From Chamaelirium japonicum (lineage: Eukaryota > Streptophyta > Magnoliopsida > Liliales > Melanthiaceae): 64,000 nucleotides of DNA. Positions 52,245 to 64,000 of the stretch are shown in pieces (positions within the stretch are counted from its first letter, which is position 1; each line of letters starts with the position of its first letter). The DNA lies in contig OX393552.1 in NCBI GenBank assembly GCA_947650365.1, forward strand, positions 49,933,873 through 49,997,872, written 5' to 3'. Made by a program: the position numbers and the translations under genes. Below the pieces are notes generated by a model. The model did no database searches, was not told the DNA's origin, and saw nothing but the letters and a program-made list of their open reading frames with translations.

Positions 52245-55026
52245 ATGGAGGAGGTCTTTCTCTACCTCTACATCTGTGTCTCTTCTTTCTACGGTGCCGC
52301 TGCCATGGACGGCGCTGGAGGTCCTGCGGCGTACTATCACACATGTGCGTCCTTCCCGATTCTTGATTTTTTTTTTCAAGATTTCTACCATCGTTCCCTA
52401 GATCTTGCGGACTGGACGATTTTCTTGAAGTTTTTTGTGTTTTTTTTTATATATCATGTTTTCTGAATCTCGAGTCATCATCTCCAGTTTTCCTTCGTTT
52501 TTTTTTCTCCCGATTTGTGGAGCGGCATCTAGATCAGAGCGGCGATTTCTGTTTTTTCTTCTTCTTCTTTTATTGATCTTGATCATTTTGTGATTCTGAT
52601 TTAATTTTGTTTTGATCTTGTTCTTCAAATTCTCGATCCAGAGTTTTGGAGGATCTGGTTTTTAATTTTTTTTAAAGATAGTCTTTTCGAAACAAGGCAT
52701 TTGTGCCGCTGCGATGGACGGCGCTGGCGCTGGACCCGATTCTTGACCTTTTTTTAAAAAAAAATTTTCAAGATTTCTACCATGGGTCCCTAGATCTTGT
52801 GGACAGGATGATTTTCTTGAATTTTTTAATTTTTTTTATATATAATGTTTTCTGAATCTCGAGCCATCATCTCGAGTTTTCCTTTTTTTTTTCTCTCGAT
52901 TTAAGTAGAGCGGCATCTGTCTCTGGATCAGAGCAGTGATTTTTTTTTTATTCTGATTTAATTTTGTTTAAATCTTTTTCTTCAAATTCTCGATCCAGAG
53001 CTTTGGAGAATTCAGATTCCGCCATTTGGATTTTAATGTTAAATGGTGATTTCCTCTGTTTTTTTTCCTTTAATTAAAATCTCTATCCAGAGCATCCGTT
53101 GTTTAATTTTTTATTTTCCGGTTGAGCAGATTCTGTTCAAGAATTTGGCCCGTGGATAAAAATTATTTTCCGGTTGAGCACTCTGCTCAAGTTAGGATTT
53201 TCTTTGAAACTTTCTATGTATTATTATGATTTATTCTAATCTCCCGATCTAATTTTCTTCAAATTTATTTTTTTGAGTATCCGGTTTTTAAGTTTTGGAT
53301 CTTTAAATTTTTTTATTTATTTATCTTTTTATGGGATCGGGTTTTTTAATCCTTTTTTAAGGAATTACTGGGAAAATACTATTTAGCCCGATAGTTTAGT
53401 CCCAATGATCAACCGGAGCCGTCCGGTGCACCAAGCCGGGCTGGAATGAATGGAACGCGTCCCCAATCGGACAGGCGGGAAATTTTTTTTGTTGGATGGA
53501 ACGTCATTCTGGTTAGTGGAGAAACGGTTGGGTATGAATTTCACTTCTATGCTCTATTTTCTGTAATGTGATATGTGATTAATAGCATTAGGGGTGCAAC
53601 TTGGATCGGGTAAAACCGAGAACCGACCAAACCCGACCTAAATGGATCGGATTGGTTGGGGGTATTTTAACTAAATGGGTTGGTTTCTTCTTTTATTGGA
53701 AGGTATAAATGGGTTGGTTCGGTTCTAAGCTTTGTGGACCCGACTAAATATGGGTCGGTTCTAGGTTGGGGTCGGGTAGATCCGACCCAATCCGAGAACT
53801 GACCTCATATATATTAGGCCACATATGTATGTCACGGGTTGGACTTTTGGGCTACATCATACTAGTACTCGAGTAAACATTAGTTGTTTGTTAACATCGA
53901 ACCAACTATCAAGAGAACTCAACGGGTGGCTAAAGCCAAAAGCCCAACGTGGACCTCTGGCTAGCTAGTAAATAGCCGATGGCTATTATTTTTTTAGACC
54001 AACTACCAACCCAAGAACCGACTGAACCAACCCGATCTTAGTTCGGGTCTATACCCAAGTTGGGTTGGTTCGGGTTTCAATACGATGGAACCGAGCTAGT
54101 TCGGTTCAGTTCCAGGTTAGCTTAAACCCAAACCAACCCGACCCGAGTTGCACCCCTAAATAACATCTCGATCTCTACTGTATACCGGACCAACAGCCTA
54201 ATGGAGGTTTGGTATTGGGTTGGCGTTAAATAGTGTTTCCCATGGTGAATAGCACTTGTATGCTGTCATGTATTTGAGATGTTTTCTTTGTTTCAGTGAT
54301 TACAGATCTGATTCTTGTTCTGCTGGTATTGGGCTGGTTCCTGAGGAGGCACGGGATGATCTATCATGCTGGGGGTCCGTCATCTCCGTCCCAACGAGGT
54401 GGGTCTTCATCCCTAGGCCCATCATCGCCGGCCCAACGAAGTGGGCCCTTATCCAGAGGCATGCTATTGCCGGCCCAACAGGGTGGGTCCATTGCGGTGG
54501 TTACTCACCATCCAGAGGCCCATCATCGTCAGCCCAACCAGCTATCCCTTGCGTCCAGAGGACCTTCTTTGTCGACTCCCGCATCGTCCATGTTGACTCC
54601 TTTGGCCGGGGGCTCATCTGGGGGTCGCCGGCCAAAGATGGTGCCCTATGTTCGTGCTGCAGACAAGGAGCTGGCCCCTGTTAGCGAGTGGGACACATAT
54701 CTGGTAACTATCAAGATTTAATTTTCACTAAGTGTTTAGTTAATGATTTGCTTAATATTTTTTATTTATTTCAGATGAGGCGGCCACAGTGTGGCCGCTG
54801 TACCTACTTCAGAGCCAGCATTAGGCTCTCTTGCTGCCGCGCGTTGATCTGCCGAGGATGCTATGACCTCCTGCTGATGCTGCCCCCCAGGGCTTGTGAT
54901 GCCTGCGGTACCCTGTTAGCAGGGGTACCGTACAGCGTATGGGTGATGCCACCTTCCATGGAAGGTGAAACGATTACTTCTCGTCAGTTGGGATACTCAC
55001 ACCCGCCGCCCAAGCCTGACGTTTGA
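52245..55026 (+). CDS. Unrecognised membrane protein with RING-like cysteine cluster
   Basis: Three exons join in phase: 52245-52344 (ends ACAT/GTGCGT), 54297-54703 (TTTCAG before, CTG/GTAACT after) and 54775-55026 (TTTCAG/ATGAGG), together 759 nt or 252 residues. A hydrophobic segment ITDLILVLLVLGWFL (35-49) is followed by RRHG, suggesting a single membrane anchor. Then comes a Ser/Pro/Gly-rich region with repeated AQRSG/PSSP units. The last exon has C175-x2-C178-x10-CC-x4-C195-x2-C198-x11-C210-x2-C213, a RING-like spacing without the usual histidine. A membrane-anchored E3 ligase-like role is possible but only an inference. The start could lie in frame further upstream (52113). Intron 1 holds a local duplication and a hAT MITE. 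I know no family that matches. Confidence 0.5.
52293..52990. repeat. Local duplication of exon 1 end and intron start
   Basis: GCCGCTGCCATGGACGGCGC at 52293 recurs as GCCGCTGCGATGGACGGCGC at 52708, each followed by ATTCTTGA, AAGATTTCTACCAT and TCCCTAGATCTTG. The spacing is about 415 bp. The second copy lacks the splice donor context and appears non-functional. Confidence 0.75.
53589..54158. mobile_element. 570-bp hAT-type MITE in the intron of the 52245 gene
   Basis: The ends TAGGGGTGCAACTTGG and, reverse complemented, TAGGGGTGCAACTCGG are nearly identical. The flanks AATAGCAT (53581-53588) and AATAACAT (54159-54166) agree in seven of eight bases. The interior CCGACCCAACC/GGGTTGGTTCGG repeats match the truncated copy at 19230. 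Confidence 0.85.
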
Positions 55027-55210
55027 GGCTGGGATTTCTTAGTCTCTATTACTTTCCCCCCCCAGCACCCCCCGCCGCCGCCGCCGCTTGAATTTTGGAT
55101 TTCAAGGCTGGGATTTCTTAGTCTCTATTACTTTCTGCTAATACTCTTCCCCAGGCTTGTATTTTGGATTTCAAGGCTGGGATTTCTTAGTCTTTACTAC
55201 TTTCAGATAT
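55027..55210. repeat. Three tandem copies of GGCTGGGATTTCTTAGTC units
   Basis: Copies begin near 55027, 55105 and 55176 and are about 70-80 bp long, each containing CTCTATTACTTTC and CTTGAATTTTGGATTTCAA-like strings. They follow the stop codon of the 252-residue gene and may be in its 3' UTR. Confidence 0.75.
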
Positions 55211-56260
55211 TGATGAGTACAGAAACTTTATTGCTTTTACTGGTTTAATTGATCTTGGGTATTACTTGGTCCAATCTTCACAGTAAGCCTGCTAATGTCC
55301 TAGATCAAGATTTTGTTACAGATAAGTGGATTGACCTCTTTCACTGTTATGGAGGTCTTGGATTCCTGTTTTTTTCTAGCATATTGAATTGGCTATGTCT
55401 GAATGTTGTACTCCAATTCTGTACTTGGGTGTCCCTGTTACTGTTGTGCTTATATTACCACTGGTGGACCTCTTATGATTTGGTTTTGGGGTGAGTGTAG
55501 CTATAGTTACGTTGGGAAGATTACCTACTTCTGCTGCTCACTTTCTGTTGATCTCTTTATACTTTACAGTGCTTGTCTTTCTTCCAAACTAGTACTAATC
55601 TTGGGCAATGCTGGAACAACTAGGATGGTGCTGCTCGATTGGAGCGCACATCCGGCTCTGCATCACATTGTGTTGAGAGAGACAGATAGAGTGAGCGAGG
55701 AGTACTTTTTATTAATAAAATAGGGAGAGAGATGAGAGAGCGGGGGAATGGGGAGGCTACCAGGTAGCGCCAAAGGCCTCTGCTTAATATAGATTAGTGC
55801 CATACTGCCATGAAAGCATGATTAATTCTTTCTGGGATACTCCTACTGCCAAAATTTCTTGCACCAAAGCAATCGGTGAGATTTCGTGATAGCTCCTTGG
55901 TCTTAGATCAACTGGCATAAAGGACAGCCAAATTGTCTGGCCGAAAAAGCTAATTTCCATCGTTACATTTTAAATTTAGGTTTTATGTCACTCATTTCTA
56001 AAACTAAACCCAAACATCTATAGGTCATGTGGTGAACCCTAGACCTATAAATCCTAAACTGAACCCGTGACTTCTTACTTCCGATACTCGCTGGTGTCGG
56101 GGTGGCGATAGCGAACGATTGCAATTCACGGCGTTGGTCACGCCCGGTGCCCGTTGCTGATGCCACCTCTGTTGCCCATGTCTGCTCGCAACCGCTGCTT
56201 GAGCTAGGAGGCCAATGTCGTGAGAGCATTTTTCAGCTTTTGGCAGACTTTTTTGCATAA
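55211..56260. other. Non-coding stretch, no supported gene
   Basis: Open frames at 55249-55494 and 55403-55723 show no known domain. They could be untranslated or intergenic sequence downstream of the 52245 gene. Confidence 0.4.
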
Positions 56261-56356
56261 TCGATCTTTTGACCAAGGACCTTAGATGAAAGGTAGCATT
56301 TACCCATCCTTTTCGCCCCCAGTGATCTTTTGACCAAGGACCTTAGATGAAAGGTA
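56261..56356. repeat. 61-bp tandem duplication
   Basis: GATCTTTTGACCAAGGACCT followed by TAGATGAAAGGTAGC occurs at 56262 and 56324. Confidence 0.85.
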
Positions 56357-56787
56357 GCTTGTCCCACTGTCTTATTTCGTCCATTTGAACAAGGAAGCGA
56401 ACCGAACATTGCTCGCCAGCTTGAGCGAGTCTTCATCGGCTCCCATGGCTGGGTCCCACATGTCACCATCAACCATGTGCATTTGTAGGACTTTGCAGAA
56501 CGAATCCTAACCATTATTTTGATCAATCAGGATCGTCCATTTTCACAACAGGTGACCGTTGAGCCTCAAAGTCCCGTTGAATTCCAAAAATGCCTACAAA
56601 GCCTCTACAAAGACAAAAAAAAAAAAAAAACCATTGGCTATGGAAAAAAGCCCAAAAAATACCTCAAAAATCCCAAAAAAAAAAATCAGATAATTCTTCT
56701 ATAAATAAAGACATACACAACTCATTTCTACCTACCATTCCTGCACATCATTCTAATCTTTTCCTCTTTGTCCAAACCCCTAAACCC

Positions 56788-57963
<1,176 letters not shown>

Positions 57964-58086
57964 TTTTCACATGTATCTTTCAATTTCAATACATGTAATT
58001 TTCAATTTCAAAGTACTACAAGATGCTCCATCAATTTTAATTCCAATTTTAGCACATTGAGGACAACTTTAAAAAAAAAGAAAAAC

Positions 58087-58310
58087 AAGATGCCAACTTA
58101 AAATACATTAACGCCCATTGATGCTCCATTAGGTCATTCCTTCGAAATGCAAAATACATTGACGCCCATTGATGCTCTATTAAGCCATTCCTCCGAAATG
58201 CTCACATTGATGCTCCATTAAGCTATTCCTCTTAAACGCTCACAATGATGCTCAATTAGTCCATTCCTTTGAAACGCTCCCATTAATGATCCATTAGGTC
58301 ATTCTACATT
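58087..58310. repeat. Minisatellite of about 40-50 bp, five units
   Basis: CATTGATGCTCCATTAGGTC-like strings followed by ATTCCTTCGAAATGC recur near 58116, 58166, 58203, 58245 and 58287, gradually degenerating. Confidence 0.8.
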
Positions 58311-59440
58311 CGGGAATGAGTTTCGCTACTCCTAATCTATAGGTGGTGAAAATAATAAAACACTTAGCTAAGCTATGATTGGCTAGCTAAACACTGTGCA
58401 CTATATGACAAACTAGACGAAGCTAGTTGGTGTGCCCCACAACGGAAATATGCAACGCACGGGTTAGATTGCATAATCTAAAGCTAGAGGAAGTAACGAG
58501 TAGTGATCAACGAGAAATGACACTAAAGAGCATACACAATTAGTTTTATAGATGGAAACCCTTAAAAAGGATGAAAACCACCCTCCGTTCGAAACCGGGC
58601 CTAGACCCTTCACACAGAGGGGTCTAGCTTCCCTAATGAAGTAGCAAACAAGGTTACAAGCAAGGTAAAAATGACTACACAGAGATTACCCCTTAGCCCT
58701 CTAGGTCCAAGACCCGCGCCCTCGGTGAAATAGAGACGACACTCTCACTGCATAGGTGCTGAACCGAGCTGACTCTTACGACTCCTTCTTAGCTCCTCTT
58801 CTCCGCTTGCTTCTACTCAAAAAGAGGTCCCCAAAGCGAGCGGTGTCGCTATGGGTGCTCGATGTAAACGGTGTCACGGAGTGCTCTCGCAAGAGCCTTC
58901 CACACAGCGGTAGGAACACACTCGGTGTGTACAAAGTAAAGTAGCTAGAGAGAAATAAAGTGGAAATAAAATAAACACTTGAACCTGAGAGATAAGCTAA
59001 GGTAGAGGGTGACCTAGATCTCTTCTATGCCTAGTTTAGTTAAAAGGTTCAAGCTACAAAAAAACCCCAAAGAGTAGATCAAGATCTAGGTGTTGGTTGA
59101 CACCATAGATCCCTTCAATAAACCTTGACCTCTCTACTTTGTATGATCTAAAGGTGTTAGAAGACACTCAAGAGACCATGCAAAGCATGAGTCCAACCAC
59201 CATAGTTTTGGACTAGGATAGGAGGATAAAAGAGAGGAGGAGAAAGGGAAGAAAATAGAAGATGGAGTTCAAGGATAAACTCACTAAGCCTTTGTTTTTC
59301 TCTTCTAATTTCTCTCCTAATCCAATAAACTCATTAGTAGCTGAAGGGTATAGGGGTAGGCTATTTATAGCCCAAGGGAGCACTTAGGTGGATAGTTAAG
59401 ACCAAGAGAATAGTCCTTCTTTTAAGGGGTTGTCTCAGCC
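58311..59440. other. No supported gene
   Basis: One open frame (58756-58944) has no known domain. The general character (AT-rich, with CACTCGGTGTGTAC-like strings) suggests internal sequence of a non-autonomous retrotransposon, but no ends were found here. Confidence 0.35.
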
Positions 59441-59444
59441 ATGT

Positions 59445-59785
59445 TGTGCGCACGACTTGGAAGTCGTGCACACGACCAACACGTGTAACAAGTGGATTGG
59501 TTAAGCCTACCAACTTAACTTTTCTAGAATGTTCTAGACTCGATCGTGTGCACGACTTTTAAGTCGTGCGCGTAACTTTCTAACGTGTCACCGTACTATA
59601 GGATCGTCCCATGTGGAGGCTAATGTGGACATCAAATAGTGTGTGGCCGACTTGGATCGTGCACACGACTTGTAGAAGTCGTATGCATGAGTTTTTAGTC
59701 AACTAGCACATATATTTGAGAAAAAAAGTTCTAAGGCAAAGTGGTGTGCATGTCTTTGAAATCGTGCCCATGACTTTGGTCTCAC
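59445..59785. repeat. Four spaced palindromic GTCGTGTGCACGACTT motifs
   Basis: GCGCACGACTTGGAAGTCGTGCACACGAC (about 59447), TGTGCACGACTTTTAAGTCGTGCGCG (59537), TGCACACGACTTGTAGAAGTCGTATGCATG (59650) and GTGCATGTCTTTGAAATCGTGCCCATG (59740) are short inverted repeats about 90-115 bp apart, decaying from left to right. Confidence 0.65.
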
Positions 59786-62200
59786 GAAGAGGACCTTTGC
59801 CCACCTCTAGACTAAGTCATAGTCATACTCACGACTAACCTACCCAACACACACTATGTATAGGCCTTTAGCTCTTATTCCGATCGAGGTAATAAGTAAA
59901 AGTCTAGCATGCCTATATTGTCATTTCTAGTTTAAAAAAGATGCCCATACAAGACCTAAAACGATAAAAAAAATCAAATGGAATTAAGTGATGTGTGTGT
60001 TAGCTAGTCATACACCCAAACCCTAATTATCCGAGCAAAGTCTTTTTCCAAAGGGTTTAGAAATGTACCTTCCATGACTGAGCATGGTGGAAGAGGATGA
60101 TAGTAGTGGTTTTGACTGCAATGGAATTTTTTATCGCAATTGAGTCAAACCTAACTCTACCCTCCCGACTTTAACTCACAGACACTCATTATACCGATAA
60201 ATTATGTTTGTTTAAGTCGCTAAAAACTAATGGCAATATAAGAAAACCTAACAATCTCCCCCTTTATCATAGTTTTTAGTGACAAAACAAATACCTCATT
60301 GCACAAACCACTACAGGAGAGCTTCTTATACATTCAATTCTATAAAGCTCGGCGCCTAAGTGTCTTGGTGTAAACCCTAGACTCTAATTAGAGAACAGAT
60401 AAAAGGAGGACACCTGTAAGCCTGAGATAAATCAAACACACAGGTTAAATCCATTTTTATTCCTACAAAATCGATGTTAGTCTAAAAGAATATATGTGAT
60501 ATCATCTATGTGATAATAAACAATTTAAGCATAGCAAAGGTGATACCATATATTTTAATATTTCAAAAATGAGACTGACAAGTTCTCTATTAGGTCTAGT
60601 AAAAAAGATAAACTCTCCCTAAGGGGATAGCCACAGTCTTATAAACCGAGGATCATAAGAAACAGTCTTATGAACCAAAGTTCATAAGGAATTTGTGGAA
60701 CGAATTCTACTAGTCTTATGAACCAAAGTTTATAAGGAATTTGTGAAATGAATCCACCAGTCTTATTGAATCCATAAGGATTTCACAAGGATTTCCTCCC
60801 CCTTTTTGTCACAAAAGTTATGACAAAAGGAAGAAGGAAACGTGCATCTCTAGTAAGAGCACGAAAATTGTCCCCTAAAAGATAGATCCATTGAAAACAC
60901 GAAGGGACTCTATCGACCTTAGCAGATGTCTGCGAAGTGCATAGTAGGGTGCTAGAAAAAAAAACTCCCCCTCAAGCATAGCTTGAGGTAGGGCACCTCC
61001 CATCCTTCCTTTGAGGATGCAACCCTAAAGAGGAGTGCACCACTCAAAAATACCCCTTTAAGTACAAGGCTTAAGGTAGGTCACCACCCAACCACCACAT
61101 ATGTCATAAACATATGCTAACTAGTAGCATATATATTACAACATACGGGCTCACCAAAAGATATGAAAATGAAGCATGAGTGACCCAACAACCATCTCTC
61201 CCTTAAAAATATGCAATGAAGATGAAGAAGAGATGGATGAGCCAACTTATAATACTAGAGCAAACAAGAAGCAAAATCAAGATATGATGAGAAGGTTTAA
61301 AAGGAAATAAAATGCTGTCGAAATGAAAGTTGGAAAGCAATGTTTTTCAGCTTGAAAAGTTTAAATATAGAATATACCGAAAAAAGAGATGAAATATGAT
61401 ATATAGTTAGTAAGATTAATAAGTCACTTAAAGATAGTTTAAGAAAGCAAGAAAAATACTAAAGATGACCACTATATTTAAGTGAACATGGGGTACTAAA
61501 AAATACTAAATAAAGAAAAACGGAGTCATAATACGCATCTATTACACTAATTAACAGTTGAAATAGCAAAATAAGTGTGAGTTTTGAAAACAGTCAGTCA
61601 TACTAAGTGCATTTCACTTCAATTATGTAAAAACTCGAAATCCATTACCAGAATATCAAAATTATCTACCATTTTGTAAGCAAACACAAGAAAGAATCCA
61701 AAGATGAACAAATTGTCCTCTTTTGAGGCACTTTTAAAACAAATTTTCTAAATCTCTTAGAAACCGAAAACAATCATTCGTATATAACAAGTATCAGTTT
61801 ACAATCCCTACTCAGTTGGCCAAGGTTGTCGGGCTTCGATATACCCTATTGGCCTCATTTCCTTAGTGATCGGGCCTCAGAAGGCCCTTCTGAGGCCGAT
61901 CACCAAAACATCGAGGTCGATAAGGTCCTGTTCCATGATCGACCTCACGATGTCGATACCCTGATCAGCCTCATAAGGCCAATACCCCTATAGGCCTCCA
62001 TATGCTTGATCGACCCCAGACAGCCCCTCTGAGGCCGTGCACTTCAAGCTTGAGGCCGATACCCCTATCAGCCTTTAGAAGCCGATACGCTTGATCAGCC
62101 CCAGGTAACCCTTCTGAGGCCGTTCACACCCAGTTCGAGGTCGATACCCCTCTACCTCCAGAGACTGCCACTCTGCCCTACCCAATTGGGTACTTTCGCC
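59786..62200. repeat. Non-coding stretch with short tandem repeats
   Basis: CAGTCTTATGAACCAAAGTTCATAAGGAATT-like units of about 58 bp occur three times (60635-60790). GGCCTCAGAAGGCCCTTCTGAGGCCGATC palindromic motifs recur between 61860 and 62130. CTCCCCCTTT runs occur near 60250 and 60800. I see no gene. Confidence 0.45.
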
Positions 62201-62204
62201 CAAT

Positions 62205-62960
62205 GGTCGGCCCCAAGCAATGGGTCGACAAATACACTTCCGGTCGGCCCTAGGAAAGGTGTCGACAGACATCCTGGTCGGCCCTTGGCAGGGGATCGGC
62301 GACCACAACGGTTGGCCCTAGGCAGGGGGCCGACAAGCAAATCTTTGGTCGGCCCTTGGCAGGGGGTCGGCAGATTTTTTGCAAGACACAAGCCCAAGAT
62401 ACTCAAGTATCAGAAACCATGGATTTGAAACCAATCCAAATCAAACTCATGGTGGATCTCATATCAAACAGCAGAGCCACAGATTGAGCTCTAGGAGGCC
62501 CTGGGTAGAGGGTTGGCAGATTCTATCGTCCGAACCAACACTCGCCCGTCGGCACTAGAGGTAAAAAGAAGGCGACCATGTAACGCAAATCGACCTTTGC
62601 AAGAAACTGACAGACGCATCCCTACGCTACTATCCTTGCCAGAATGAGACTCATGCAGTGCACTCAAGTGCTGCCAACCCTTTGGTCGGCCCTTGGCTGG
62701 GGGTCGATAGATTCCTCAGAAGGCGCATGCCCATGTTACTTATGCATCAAAAACCATGGATTTGAAACTAGTCCAGATCCTGCTTCTGGTGGATCTCACA
62801 TCAAAGACTGAAGACATGATGATCGAACGCTACGTTGGGATGGCAGCAGAAGTCATCCAGATTTTATCACTTCGTTCGAGACATGGGACCAAGGTCGGTC
62901 CCAGACAGCGGGTCGGCAGACGAGTACCTGGTTGGCCCTTGGCAGGGGGTTGACAAATTC
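62205..62960. repeat. GGTCGGCCCTTGGCAGGGGGTCGGC repeats
   Basis: Five units of 33-37 bp start at 62205, 62242, 62275, 62310 and 62346, with further units near 62683, 62897 and 62932. A larger unit is also duplicated: TTGGTCGGCCCTTGGC ... ACCATGGATTTGAAAC ... GGTGGATCTCA occurs at about 62344 and 62682, about 338 bp apart. Confidence 0.8.
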
Positions 62961-63084
62961 TTTCCAACACTCGTTAAACTACTCCAACATCGACAAAGCG
63001 GTTTTGCACTATAGAGTCCCATCCAGGCAGGTTAGTACCTGCCAAGCTGGGAAGGAGTGACTGTAGGTGGAAAATCTGGCTAAT

Positions 63085-63200
63085 GCCATACAGTAGGACC
63101 CGCAGCCCTTCCTGGGGCCACAAAGACGATAGTGAGACTCACAGCCCTACTTGGGACCGACGAAGATGACAGTTGGACCCGTAGCCCTGTTTGGGATCCG
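63085..63200. repeat. About 48-bp tandem repeat, three units
   Basis: GGACCCGCAGCCCTTCCTGGGG, GACTCACAGCCCTACTTGGGAC and GGACCCGTAGCCCTGTTTGGGA each precede ACGAAGATGA-like spacers. Confidence 0.75.
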
Positions 63201-63269
63201 CACATGTTATTCGGGGACTGGTAAATCCCTCGGACAATTGCCTAAACTCCTGATATTCTAGAAAATATT

Positions 63270-63560
63270 CCCAAACCTCTATATATAACCAATCATGTAA
63301 AAAATTCTGATCCAGTTTCATTATTACCAATCCCACTTTATGTTTTTCGGAGCTCTTTGAGCCTTCTGGTATTTAGACTCTCAAGCCTCTTCCACCCTTT
63401 TTCTACTTGTAACAAGCACTTATCGACCTGTCGAGAGTAGCTTTACATTTTCAATGATAGTAAATTCAAAGGTTACGTCTTACCGTACGCAGACGTAGGC
63501 TTCGACCAAACTTTATCACCATATATTGTGTCAATTCTCTATCTCAACAGTGACTATGTA
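63270..63560 (+). mobile_element. LTR-like segment (promoter and U5-like end)
   Basis: A TATA box CTATATATAACC (63279-63290) is followed, about 190 bp on, by TACGCAGACGTAGGCTTCGACC and then ATTGTGTCAATTCTCTATCTC, a layout seen at the R-U5 end of many plant gypsy-type LTRs. The far edge and a clear primer site are not identified, so the assignment is tentative. The sequence from 63561 to 64000 shows no supported gene. Confidence 0.45.
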
Positions 63561-64000
63561 ACAGCTCAGCACTTGACCCCTTATCGCTTCACAGCTAGAC
63601 ACATCTCGAATGGTCAAACCTTCAATCGACTGTTAGAGTGGGGTTATGTACGACGACCGAAATCCTCCCCCACAATGATGAAGAGGCGCTGGTTCTAAGT
63701 CTTATTGTTGGGCCTTGGGCCTTTGCTAGGCTCCAACTAAGGCCCGCTTGGTCTGTGGGCCCTGTGATGCTTCTTGGGCATGTACTCATCATTTGGGCCA
63801 TTGCGCGAGCCCAAATGGCTTGGTTGCAGTCTTGGACAAATTTTGCACCCACACTGGTCGCCTCGCGCTGTTGCTGAGTCACCCTAGCCCCCTGATCTTG
63901 AGACGCCGAGATCTTTTTTTTTCTACGCAGCACCTCTGCTTCGGCTGCCCGATCTTCGTCGACACCCGTCAGATCTGCAGATCCATCGACTACACCTCGC

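Noticed and set aside
58756-58944. 62-residue open frame
   Set aside because: No domain, no neighbouring exons, and located in repeat-like DNA.

Overview
The window is nuclear DNA of a flowering plant. The evidence is a plant-type LST8 gene with canonical GT-AG introns, a plant-type presenilin relic, and plant transposon families (hAT, Helitron, copia with an initiator-Met tRNA primer site, MULE, and a NAM-associated TE-related protein). Very long TE-filled introns and large GA/TA microsatellites point to a repeat-rich genome. I cannot place it more finely; a magnoliid-like or other non-grass angiosperm is only a guess.

The one confidently functional gene is LST8, the WD40 partner of the TOR kinase. 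It is on the + strand from 4950 to 26084, with ten coding exons that join in frame to 314 residues. Introns 1 (12.0 kb) and 4 (6.4 kb) are transposon nests. Intron 1 contains a 9.25 kb hAT element (6956-16204) with an 8-bp target duplication, opposite in direction to LST8. It carries a decayed transposase and a separate BED-finger reading frame, and two smaller hAT elements are nested in it. Intron 4 holds several TA-flanked foldback MITEs sitting in long TA runs. Upstream (1.5-4.5 kb) are GGGTCGGGT-rich hAT MITEs with target duplications, tandemly multiplied; one tandem duplication copies sequence just upstream of LST8.

From 26.1 to 40 kb there are hAT MITEs, a duplicated 1.5 kb block of unknown nature with a conserved foldback (28.4-32.5 kb), a MULE transposase relic, and a presenilin pseudogene (36957-37493). 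That pseudogene has an internal in-frame duplication and a lost catalytic aspartate. From 40.5 to 45.5 kb lies a decayed Helitron on the minus strand (HUH Rep plus Pif1-type helicase). From 46.6 to 50.1 kb two related copia-type 5' ends face each other head to head. A 1.66 kb foldback element abuts the second one exactly.

At 52245-55026 three exons join in frame into an unrecognised 252-residue protein with one membrane segment and a RING-like cysteine cluster. It is the best candidate for a second real gene. At 56.8-58.0 kb is a broken TE-related SANT/NAM-associated gene with a GA expansion inside its coding region. The last 6 kb (58-64 kb) shows minisatellites and an LTR-like segment but no supported gene. 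All calls are by eye; no database search was possible.
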